Assembly (NCBI GenBank): GCA_905250885.1
Contig: CAJNOQ010002900.1
Location: 1-22,209, forward strand
Source: Didymodactylos carnosus
Lineage: Eukaryota; Rotifera; Eurotatoria; Philodinida; Philodinidae
DNA: 22,209 nucleotides
Direction: 5' to 3'
Positions 1-8,917 of this stretch are shown here, piece after piece. Numbering within the stretch: the stretch's first letter is position 1; each line of letters starts with the position of its first letter. The notes beneath the pieces were generated by a model that was not told the origin of the DNA, ran no database searches, and was given only the letters and a program-made list of their open reading frames with translations. The position numbers and the translations under genes were made by a program.

Positions 1-113
1 TGCAGTTGTTCTGAAACAAGTCTTTCAACTGGAAATTCCAGTAGAGATAACTTTCAACCAGTAATACAAAGCTAAAAATATTATTTATATTTTAAATTGC
101 GTCGCCAAATATT

Positions 114-148
114 CAACCCGAACCCGATCCGACCCTAGGGTCGGGTTG
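114..148. repeat. Short GC-rich hairpin (CGACCCTAGGGTCG palindrome)
   Basis: A perfect 14-bp palindrome at 130-143 sits inside a wider CAACCCGA...TCGGGTTG inverted repeat. It stands out in otherwise AT-rich DNA and may be the end of an old inverted-repeat element. No partner end was identified. Confidence 0.45.
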
Positions 149-702
149 CAGATCTCTATCGTAGAGCCATCTGATATAACAATATGCCTGGGTTTGATAA
201 TAAAAAATTTAAGCACTCTTGTGAAAGACAAAGTTTGTAGTTAGTTGAAAGATAAAGTTTTGTAAACTTTATATTAAGATGATTTCCATTTAGTAAGGTT
301 TCTATCTTATACTGAGATTACTCTTCCTGGAATAACAGTTAATCAATTTTGTGTCGTCGCTATACAGTTTCACCTATGATAAACAAGAGGAATGGTTTGT
401 TCAGACTGAGATAATCAGCTTACTCTTGTTTTTATTCCAAAAACATTCATAACAATTGGTAAATATCAAGATGTACTCTACTTTACCTGTTTCAAACGAT
501 TTTTTACTTGAGAATAGTAAAAAAGATTCTTATACTTCGGAAGATTTCTAGAAAACCTTTTCAAAAATCAAAGTATTATCTGTTGATTTTTAAAGCTTTT
601 ATCGAACTGCATAGTATTGAGCAGTTAAAATAGGGTACATCTTTAACTTAAAAATGGGATATTTTACCTAATATACGTTTTCGTTAGGTTTCTGGAGCTG
701 TT
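149..702. other. No gene seen
   Basis: AT-rich sequence with frequent stops in all frames. I see no convincing exon, RNA gene or clear repeat here. Confidence 0.5.
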
Positions 703-995
703 TTGACCCAGGCGTCAAAAAAAATCTAGTATCGCCCGATTCATCAAGATTACTAGATTTTTACTCGATTGCAACTATTGGGTAACAACAGTGGAAATCT
801 AGCAATCGCCTGATTGCTAGATTTCTTCTAGTTGCAACTATCAGTTTATCACCCGATAATCGATCGATTTAACTATTGCTAGTTACACACGCAGACACAT
901 CTGGTTAAAAGTCTCTTTTCCAACTAGTAATCTAGATGGCAACTAGTCATGTATCGCCCGATTACAGATGAAATGTATCTAGATTTTACCCATAG
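703..995. repeat. Hairpin cluster built from CTAG/ATCG motifs
   Basis: About 290 bp packed with short inverted motifs. A perfect 14-bp inverted repeat with a 4-bp loop lies at 794-825 (GAAATCTAGCAATC, loop GCCT, then its complement). A second imperfect hairpin of the same plan lies at 722-761 (AAATCTAGTA...TACTAGATTT). Further CTAGAT, AACTAGT and TCGCCCGATT motifs recur to about 990. The two ends both read inward as AAAATCTAG, hinting at weak terminal inverted repeats. It resembles a decayed non-autonomous element. No coding capacity is seen, and the exact boundaries are uncertain. Confidence 0.5.
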
Positions 996-2026
996 GTGAT
1001 GTTTGCTTAGATGAAAAACAAATGTTGCCACGAGGTTCAGCATAGTCGATAATCTATGTTTCCATGTGTTTGTAAGATTCCCAGGCTTAATGGTAAAGCA
1101 ATCATAAGGCTTTGTGGAAAACATCGGGCTCATCTGGGCAAAGCAAAATGAAGCTTTCGCTTAGATCTGGTTTTGTCGAGGACGCTTTGGAGTATTTATC
1201 TAAAAAAAACAGTAGATTATTATGTCAGTCTCCTGAGATCCGAGGCGCTTTTCCAAAGATTCTCTGAAAAACCGACCTTTAAAAGATTTTAAAAACCAAC
1301 TTTTCTTGTGAAAAGTTAGCTACAGCTCTCTATCTGTGATTGCTGAAAATCGCAGGACTCTAGCACTTATCGTTGCCGAATAATTAAAGAAACAACTATC
1401 TGCCTCCTTTTTGGCGACTATAATAGCTCAAATGGTGTTCATTGAGAAAGACTTGTGTACCAGAAGCAAAGGTTACGTAGTTGTATTTACTTTCACGTAT
1501 ACTATATTAAAAAAAACATAACAGCACCGAACGCTATGCACATTTTGTTTTTTGCTTAAGAACAATCTGTTTGAATTGATATTTGTTGGGTCCTGCTCAG
1601 TCTTCTCTGCTAAATAATGTTGAATAATTTAGACTCTATTTTCTGCAAATAGTGAAGTTTGTATGCATTCAAAATTGATTCGTACTTTGAATTGTTTTGT
1701 TTAGCCTGTAGCGTCATATTGTTTCTGGAGAAAATATGCATCATTTGAATTATGTTTTCAAACAGCATATATTGATTTTAAATAAATATGCACAAAACAA
1801 ACATATGTTAGACGTTCTATGATCTTACAAAAAAAAGTCAAAAATCAATTCATTCGTTGACAAACCTATATTGAATCGGTATTTCCCCTGACTCATTACA
1901 GGAAGAACACAATGATTTAGTAAATTATTGCGTAATAGCAGAAATTAACTGTATATATTACCCAACTATCAGTGTAGTAAACAACAATCTCGACTGTTAA
2001 CTATTGATTAAATCATTGTATAGGCA
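996..2026. other. Intergenic; upstream region of the phospholipase gene
   Basis: AT-rich with no open coding stretch worth calling. TATATATTA at 1952-1960, about 70 bp before the phospholipase start codon, is a possible TATA-like element, but in DNA this AT-rich it could be chance. Confidence 0.4.
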
Positions 2027-2546
2027 ATGGAACAGCTAATTTTTATAATTGAAATTATTTTGCTGGGGCAATGTTATACCAGTACGTATTAATTAAAAAT
2101 TTTCTCTATAAGAGGTATTGAAGGTCTAATAAAAATTGAGTCTCTTATTGACTTTAGCCAATGATCAAATTCAAAGTCGTCATTTTTTTCAATTTGGCAT
2201 AATGATTTTATCTGAAACACATCGTAATCCACTTGACTACAATGATTATGGGTGCCACTGCGGCGCTAATCGTTATTCAATTCAACAAGAGCCATTAGAT
2301 GATGTTGACAAATGTTGTCAACAACATGATCTGTGTTATAAACAGTGTACAAATGTTCAGATTCCCCAACCAAGTAGATATGTTTACAAAGCAACGGTAG
2401 TTCTCAATGATATAGTGTGCAAAGATGATCAGAACACATGTGGTTATAAAATATGCATGTGTGATAAACAAGCGGCAGAATGTTTTGGAAAATCGAAATA
2501 TAATGCAGAATATAAAAATTATGATATTAAAAAATGTACACCATGA
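2027..2546 (+). CDS. Secreted phospholipase A2 (group I/II-like), two exons
   Basis: Exons 2027-2081 and 2158-2546 join across a 76-bp GT-AG intron, giving 147 residues with a TGA stop. Exon 1 encodes a hydrophobic signal peptide (MEQLIFIIEIILLGQCYT). This family hydrolyses the sn-2 ester of phospholipids outside cells and depends on calcium. Diagnostic residues: calcium-loop start YGCHCG at 49-54; catalytic centre DKCCQQHDLCY at 69-79 with His75 and Asp76; second active-site Asp121 in CMCDKQAAECF; and a cysteine-rich C-terminal part with YNAEYKNYD near 133-141. Length is normal for the family. Odd points: the position normally held by the second loop glycine is Asn56, and the segment between the calcium loop and the CC pair is about three residues longer than in pancreatic-type enzymes. 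Activity is therefore likely but not certain. The family includes digestive, defence and venom enzymes; the sequence does not say which role this one has. It converges with the GILT gene. Confidence 0.88.
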
Positions 2547-2599
2547 ACAATGAAAACAAACGATTACTTTTTGCATCCTATGAATCCTATCTACTTTTG

Positions 2600-2637
2600 A
2601 ATAAAACGTGTAATTAATAAAACGTGTAATTAATAAA
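2600..2637 (+). terminator. Triplicated poly(A) signal on a 16-bp tandem duplication
   Basis: AATAAA occurs at 2600, 2616 and 2632, exactly 16 bp apart, because AATAAAACGTGTAATT is duplicated in tandem. It lies 54 bp past the phospholipase stop codon, where a cleavage signal is expected. Confidence 0.6.
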
Positions 2638-2639
2638 TC

Positions 2640-3305
2640 TTGCAGTATTTGACTAAAAATCAATTTATTACCTGTTCTATGGATATATTGTTCATATCAA
2701 ATTGATCCCGTTGTCATGCGAGAACCTCTTCATATCACTGATAAATGGAGATGAGCACCTGGAGATGACCTCATATTCCCTCGCCAGATATATTTCTTTT
2801 ATAAAATAATTAATAAATTTCTCCGAAAAAATATTGAAACAATGACGAATTACGTCATTCGAGTTTTTTTAATTATTTTTACCATGAAAAAGATTTTTTC
2901 AAAAATTAAAAAACATATTTTTTTTAGCCAGCTGGATGCGCACTATCCAACGATGTATAATAAGTTTGAAAAAAAATTTTGTTGTAAGTATGCATTAGGC
3001 ACATCTTATATAAATCAAAATGCACATATCTTGTGAACGATACAGTCAAGCAACACAGAGTAGTCTTGCAATCAACATGTATTGTATACACACAAAATAG
3101 CGAACCAAAGAATTGATTCTCAATGTTGTTTAACAGGGTACAAACTTTTGGTCGGTACTGTATACAGATTTTAGATCAAAGGTAGGCTTTTGGCGATGAT
3201 TAGTATCAATCGATTTTCCATTTAACAAGTTTAGTAGTAGTTTCAGATATATGAACTACAAAAATACACCTTTCCATGGCTGTTCGATGGATTATCTGTA
3301 ATTGT
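2640..3305. other. Convergent intergenic region, no gene seen
   Basis: Lies between the 3' ends of the phospholipase and GILT genes. A 64-codon frame at 2842-3036 is Lys/Phe/Ile-rich with no recognisable domain, as expected of AT-rich noncoding DNA. No clear AATAAA for the GILT gene was found here on the minus strand. Confidence 0.45.
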
Positions 3306-5389
3306 TCAAACATGAAATACAAATTTTTCGCCTTGTCTTTCGCATCTTTTGGTTTTTTCCATCTGACTTTTAATTGGTTTCATACAATATCTATTTTTCA
3401 ATGCCTGTTTATTTCTTTTTATGATCATCCTTATCTTCTCTTCAATATTGTCTGCAATACTAACATGTTCTTCTGTGCTTAATGTACTGTACAAGGGTAA
3501 ATCGTCTTGCGAATGGTGAGATGGCGAATTTTGAACATGATCTAACCAAGTATTGGCTCCACTCGACCAGTTATATTGATCATTGCAACAAGACGAATCG
3601 ATTGGAGTGACAGTAGAAAATGATTGTGGTCGTGTTATAAGAACAGATTGACGGGTCGATGGAACAGACGGACAACAGACTTTTTTCACTTCAGACGATG
3701 TCGAGTGACTGCACACCAGACGTACCATTTTGTTTCCATCTTAAATTTAAGAAACATGGATGAGAACATGGTCTCATACAAAATTTTACAATATCTCAAT
3801 TTGATGAACGTTTCTCTTACTTAATTCTTGACTGAAAGGTGTATGTCTTCCGTTGAATACAATCCATGGCACATAGGTATGAGCTGGTTTTAACAGAAAT
3901 GTATTGATTGCAATTCGAAATTCTAATAATTGTGCTAGTCTACCATATTGACATAAGAGTAGTTTATCGTCATCATAATTATATTTTTTACTACAATATT
4001 TAATTGATGTACACATCATTGTACAAAGTAGAAAATTGAGTAAGTACAGTGAATGTTTGTACAAATAAATAGCACATGCGTGAATACGATTTCGATGACA
4101 TTCCGATGGACCATGCTGACATTCAACATGCCATAAATTTTTCCCATATGTTACATTTGCCTATAGATAGCATTGTGCATAACATATTTTACGAAATTGA
4201 CAAAAACTGCTTACATTTCCCAACGGATAGAGGTAGAGATCGGCACATTTATGAATTTGTTCAATGTGTGGGATGAGTTGTTGTTGAAATATTTTCACAC
4301 TGTCTGGACATAGAGTCTCATAATAAATGGCGATATGATGACGATGTTTATCACGATGATGTGTGATATTAAATTTATCCTTTCTATGTGGATGATTTTT
4401 GATACGAAAACGATCGTCTGTGTCTTGCATCAATCCAAATGATCTTAAATATAAAAAAAAACTCATGTCGTTAAAATCGCTCCATTCTGGACGATTACTT
4501 GTGATTAGCAATAAAATCGCCAATTATTCGCAATTCTTACTATAATCGTCCATAATTGCGACATATCGGCGATTTTTAACAACTGGTAACTAATCGGCTT
4601 GCATGAAAAATCGCCAGTTGTTAAATATCACCGATATATCGTCATTCTTAAAGATCCTCGTGATTTTTCTGTTTTTTTAATAATAGCTAATTAATTGTGA
4701 TTAATTGTTAATTTTAAGCTATTAAATGGTTTTTGGTTATTCACCATTTTATTCTGCAGTAGAGTAGAAATATGATTTCAACGAGAAATGTTCTTCTATT
4801 CAGATTATCTTTTTAGTTTAGCTTAAAACGGAGTTGCCAAGGATGTTCTCTGTAGTTTCCTCGAGGCTGACTCATTGTTTCGATTTGAGTCAGCTTTGAA
4901 CCGAGGAGCCCAGTTGACTGTTAAACTAAAAACTTGCCGATTAATTGCTATTAATCGCTAAAAACTCACCGATTTATTGACAATTAAGCGCACGATAAAT
5001 CGGCTGAGTAATCGCTAAAAAATCGTCGATTTATGGCTGATTTTGACTACATGGGAATGCATCAATGTGTATACATTTTTTGAATTCTACTTTTTCTAAT
5101 TTGTATCTAGAATTTAAGTTTTAATCATAGTGTACCTGTAATCTGGTTCCTTCTTTGTATTAGATGATGCGTAGTTCTGCGGTTGTTGGTACATTGAGAT
5201 ATAAGCACCATTGTTTTTGTTTATATTTTGTTGGTTTTTTTGAAACTGAATATTTCTGTTAGATGACTGCTGATCAATATAGTTGTAATTTTGATCGTGT
5301 CGAGAATATTCAAAGCTATCATCAGTGTTCCCTGTTTGACTATTAACACAGTGACAATGGACAAGAATCACTACTACTATTATTTGCAT
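3306..5389 (-). CDS. GILT-family thiol reductase-like protein, four exons
   Basis: Minus-strand exons 5136-5389, 4215-4443, 3821-4160 and 3306-3739 join across GT-AG introns of 692, 54 and 81 bp into 418 residues with no frame break. Domains: hydrophobic signal peptide (about 1-17); Asn/Gln-rich linker (about 20-80); GILT domain (about 118-300). The domain has the active-site segment YYETLCPDS at 125-133, YPLGN at 157-161, the family signature C175-QHGPSEC-HRN-RIHAC190, and PAHTYVPWIVFNGRHT at 253-268. GILT proteins reduce disulfides in lysosomes or outside cells. The mammalian active site is CxxC. Here it is C130-P-D-S133 (CxxS), a variant I recall in invertebrate members, so reductase strength is uncertain. 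A tail of about 115 residues (Ser/Thr-rich, then Lys/Arg-rich) follows the last conserved cysteines and is not part of the normal family. Intron 1 is mostly one inverted-repeat element. The last exon could alternatively splice before the called stop. Confidence 0.9.
4464..5053. mobile_element. Palindrome-rich CATG-bounded element, internally deleted copy, in GILT intron 1
   Basis: About 590 bp bounded by CATG on both sides, with related ends (CATGTCGTTAAAATCGC inward from the left; CATGTAGTCAAAATCAGC from the right). The outer parts are dense in AATCG/CGATT motifs, including a 24-bp hairpin pair at 4563-4586 and 4614-4637. The core (AAACGGAGTTGCCAAG, then GAACCGAGGAGCCCAGT) matches the copies at 19050-19430 and 19839-20522. 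It lacks about 150 bp of core present in those. It carries no coding capacity. Its left edge is 20 bp from the intron acceptor at 4444-4445 and its right edge about 80 bp from the donor, so it supplies most of the intron. Confidence 0.75.
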
Positions 5390-6817
5390 TAGTCACAAAA
5401 TTGATATTTTATTTTTCATGGTATATTCATAAGATTTATACGCGCGCCATTTAATTTCACAAATAAAATAATAATTATACCGTTAACAAATGAGAACTGA
5501 TAAACAACGGATGATCCACAAATAATTGTACTATATTTTTAATTTTTCTCCTATGCCTTAAACTTGATCGAGCTAGCTTTTTTTTGCCAAAAGATTTCCT
5601 GTTCAATCTTTTACAAAAAAATGTATTAACTGTTTTATTGCAAAATCCGAAGTTGAAGAATGATATAAGAAATTGTGAGAAGTAACTTTCCTTCATAATA
5701 AAAAAACAGTTCAAAATATTCTTTCTATACAAATCAATGTAGAGCAAGAAAGTTCATGGGTTGAAACCCGGAACTCATATAAGTCTAGTGTAGCCGAGTA
5801 TGCGAATCGCGATTCATCCGCGTTCACAGTAAAAATAGCGAGACTCATTTATTGCTAGTCGAAGGAAAACATAAATAAACAGCGATCGGTAAAAACTGCA
5901 TGTTATTTCGCGAGTCTTACAGCGAACGCATTGATTGATTGATTGATTTATATTTTAGTAGTCACAAGTAGATAGTAGATAGTGAAAACAAAAAAAGGAA
6001 CATAAATATACATCTTTACATAAACAAAAACAAAAGTATGCTACTGGGAAGGCAAAAAAAGCTCTGAGAACCTATAAATCTTACCATCTTATTTTAAAAC
6101 GATTAAAGCTCAGGATGGTTCTTGAGCATTACGCGATCCGGCCGCGAATTTTTAAAGAGGCTTGCGGCGCGACATGTGATAAGTAAGTGGACTTGGGATG
6201 TTTCTAGGCCTTACAGAAATTATGCTCTTATGCTATACGAAATGTAGGACGGCATCTAATACCTAAGTCAAATTTTATACAATAACATAACTACTTACTT
6301 TCTTTCAAATTCTCAAATAATTTCCCATAAATAACTATTAGAGTTGTTTATTTTAGACAGATAGTCCTTAATTTAAGCAGTTTTTCATTCAGCTCCGGCT
6401 GTTATCCTGTTCCCTTTTGGTGGCACTGTTTTCCATTTTCCAAGTTTGCGTCAATCAAAGACTCAGAATCAGCGAAATGTACGGTATTATTGTGCCCACC
6501 CAATATACTGGGTGACCAAACTATTTGGGTTTTTTTATTTTAGACTTCTAACCTTTTATAGATTAAGTTTCACTGGATAGCCAGGTCTTGCCTTTGACTT
6601 AACCAAAATTTTCTCCCAGATGCAAGTCTGGACAGCCGGTCTAGGCGGATCATAATTCCCGTTTAAGCATAATACTCAAAAATCTAGATGAAATTTTTAA
6701 GCTAACAATGGCATCCTAGCTCGAAAGTGATAATCTAACGTTGGAAATAGCGCTGTTTGTCCTTATTCGTATGCTTCCTGTTGATATCCGAGAGTTTTTG
6801 CTTCCAAAGAAAAGTAG
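5390..6817. other. Intergenic, no gene supported
   Basis: Upstream of the GILT gene. A 90-codon minus frame at 5475-5747 has no recognisable domain and is Lys/Phe-rich, so it is not called. A (GATT)n microsatellite lies at 5931-5949. The phrase GCATCTAATACCTAA near 6253 also occurs near 19271 inside a repeat element, so a small repeat scrap may be present. Confidence 0.4.
5931..5949. repeat. (GATT)n microsatellite
   Basis: Four full TTGA/GATT units in tandem. Confidence 0.8.
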
Positions 6818-7036
6818 AAAATTTTACCAGAGGTACTCAAGGTCATAGCGCAGAGGTAGAATTTTGAAATTTTATTTTAGATCTTTCTTTACCGAGTTAT
6901 ACGGTTTCTAAAATTTAAAACTTGATTTTTGAAAGTTTTTCGGTATTTTTCTTATAACTCGGTAAAGAAAGATCTAAAATAACATTCTAAAGTTATACCT
7001 CTGCACTATGACCTTGAATACCTCTGGTAAAATTTT
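6818..7036. repeat. Foldback (large inverted repeat), about 220 bp
   Basis: Arms of about 95 bp face each other. The left arm starts AAAATTTTACCAGAGGTA and runs through TCAAGGTCATAG, GCAGAGGTA and TTTTAGATCTTTCTTTACC to the loop near 6905-6950. The right arm repeats each of these blocks in reverse complement. It looks like a MITE or foldback element with no coding capacity. No clear target-site duplication was found. A near-identical direct repeat, GCTTYCAAAGAAAAGTAG, lies just outside at about 6800 and again at about 7417. Confidence 0.75.
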
Positions 7037-8895
7037 AAACTCAATCGGATGAGATTTAAGGGGGGTCGTAATGTGACACAATGAAAAATCGAGTTTTCTG
7101 GAAAACTGGTGAACGGCAATAGTTAGAAGCTTGAAACTTAAACGAAAAAGTGTTTCATTGAGTTTCCAATCATTTCTGAAAATATGAAGTCTTAGTGAGT
7201 TTTAGTTTTTCTTTCACAGCATTTCTACGGAAAGCCCAAAATGAGGGGGATACCCTTACTGGTTTAGTACTTGCACTAGGGCAGTAAAATTTGTGATGCA
7301 AACGTTTCGCTTCGCACCGGATTCGCAAGTCTCACACAGCATGATTGCCCTCTAGTTGCATCTACAGAATGCTTTGCCCTACATAATGGCAAAAAAATCA
7401 AGTTTACAAATGTCTTGCTTTCAAAGAAAAGTAGAAAAAACGCCACAATGTTACGCTTCGCCCATGCCGTTTGGTTCTTTTATTCATCAAAAAAGATTTA
7501 TTTTATAAATGATACAATTTTTTTCAATACGAATTCATAGTATAAATTGAATCTTTTGATATTAAACCAACCGAAAAGGATAATTCATTTGAAGTAAATA
7601 AGTCATTTCCATGAAATTCTTCCATTACTTGTAAATAATTCGATGAAAATATACAAAATAAAAGATGAAATTGAACGGTTATATTCACTTACTTTGTAAG
7701 AGTATCAGACAGAAATAAAAATGATTTTTTTTGTCATATGGTAAAAATCTGTGTCACATGAATACTTAAAAATATAAAATACAGAAAGTACTCAATTAAC
7801 AAAAACAATTGACTGTAATGATAATTTATTCGTAGTTAAGAAAATTATTTAATGCTAGCTGAAATGATAATATCTTTTTTGATATCAGACAACGTCTACT
7901 CATCAGAACTGAGCAAGTCCGAATCTGGACTGAAGGTTTTTTTCTAATGTGTCGGACTTGGACTTGAGTTTTATGTACTGCGAGTCCGATTGAATCAGAT
8001 TTTAAACTAAATGAACAAAAAATTTTTGATTTCTTCACTTTCTTTTTTGTTGTTCTGAGTTTATAGAACAATGCAATTCGATAGTAGCCAGTACGTGCTC
8101 ATTCAATCTCGAGAACATTACTTTCTCTAAATAATGTAATTATTACAAACTTTTGTGCGTTTCAGCTACATGTCCATCCATTGAGCATATTTTTGAGCAA
8201 AACATTCTCAAAACTTCATTTTTACATCTGAACATTAAAAGTGTCAAATGTAGCGATCTCACACAACACTCGTTAACAGCATTTATTATTCATTGTATGT
8301 AATACACAAAATACAATCGTATTTCAGATATAAAATAAAACTAGAACATGTTTCAATTTAACAATAGAAAAGGCAACAAAACGAAAATTAGCAATAACAA
8401 CAAAATAACAAAAACAACGAGCCAAGTGACATCAAGAAATAGATATTTTCTAGTATAGTCAAACCATATGCGAATAATTCAGGGAATATTGCAGAAAATA
8501 TAAACAAGAGCGATTCTTTGGACTTTTGACAAAAACATACAAGTTAGCTTTAGTTAAACTAGAGAATAATTAAGATGACTAACAGAAATATAAGCACATA
8601 CAAAAATAAAGAACATAAGCTAAACTGTTTAAAAAACAAATAACAATAAAAGTGTTTTTTTGATCTAACAGATACCATTCACATGACAGGTTTTTTTTCA
8701 AGTTTTTTCAAGAAGTAAGAATAAATAGTATAAAAAAAATCACGATTAAAGGACTAGGAAATTATTCCAAATATTTGTCATACTCCTTAAACTAATATTG
8801 ATTAATAATGAAAAAGTGAATGGGACAAATTCTGAATTATTCTCAATTTTCAGACTTCAAAGAGAAAATATCACTTGTGTTTTAAGATTATTGAT
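7037..8895. other. Intergenic, no gene supported
   Basis: AT-rich. Around 7895-8000 several GTCCGA/GGACTTGGACTTGAG-type words recur in both orientations, suggesting a decayed short repeat. The 81-codon minus frame there (7826-8071) is built from that repeat and low-complexity lysine codons. I see nothing else from about 8080 to 8895. Confidence 0.4.
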
Positions 8896-8901
8896 TTTAT
8901 T
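8896..8901 (-). terminator. Poly(A) signal AATAAA of the ENTPD gene
   Basis: Reads TTTATT on the plus strand, 16 nt past the ENTPD stop codon at 8918-8920. The position suits the 3' end of that transcript. Confidence 0.5.
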
Positions 8902-8917
8902 GGACGGTATTTGTATT

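Noticed and set aside
924..1133. 69-codon minus-strand frame
   Set aside because: It overlaps the CTAG hairpin cluster and has no domain.
2295..2663. 122-codon minus-strand frame
   Set aside because: It is antisense to the phospholipase exon, which has clear family residues.
5475..5747. 90-codon minus-strand frame
   Set aside because: Lys/Phe/Asn-rich composition expected of AT-rich noncoding DNA, with no motif or splice partner.
5759..5790. GGGTTGAAACCCGG as a possible tRNA arm
   Set aside because: No acceptor stem or anticodon arm could be folded around it.
7826..8071. 81-codon minus-strand frame
   Set aside because: Made of GTCCGA-type repeat words and lysine runs.
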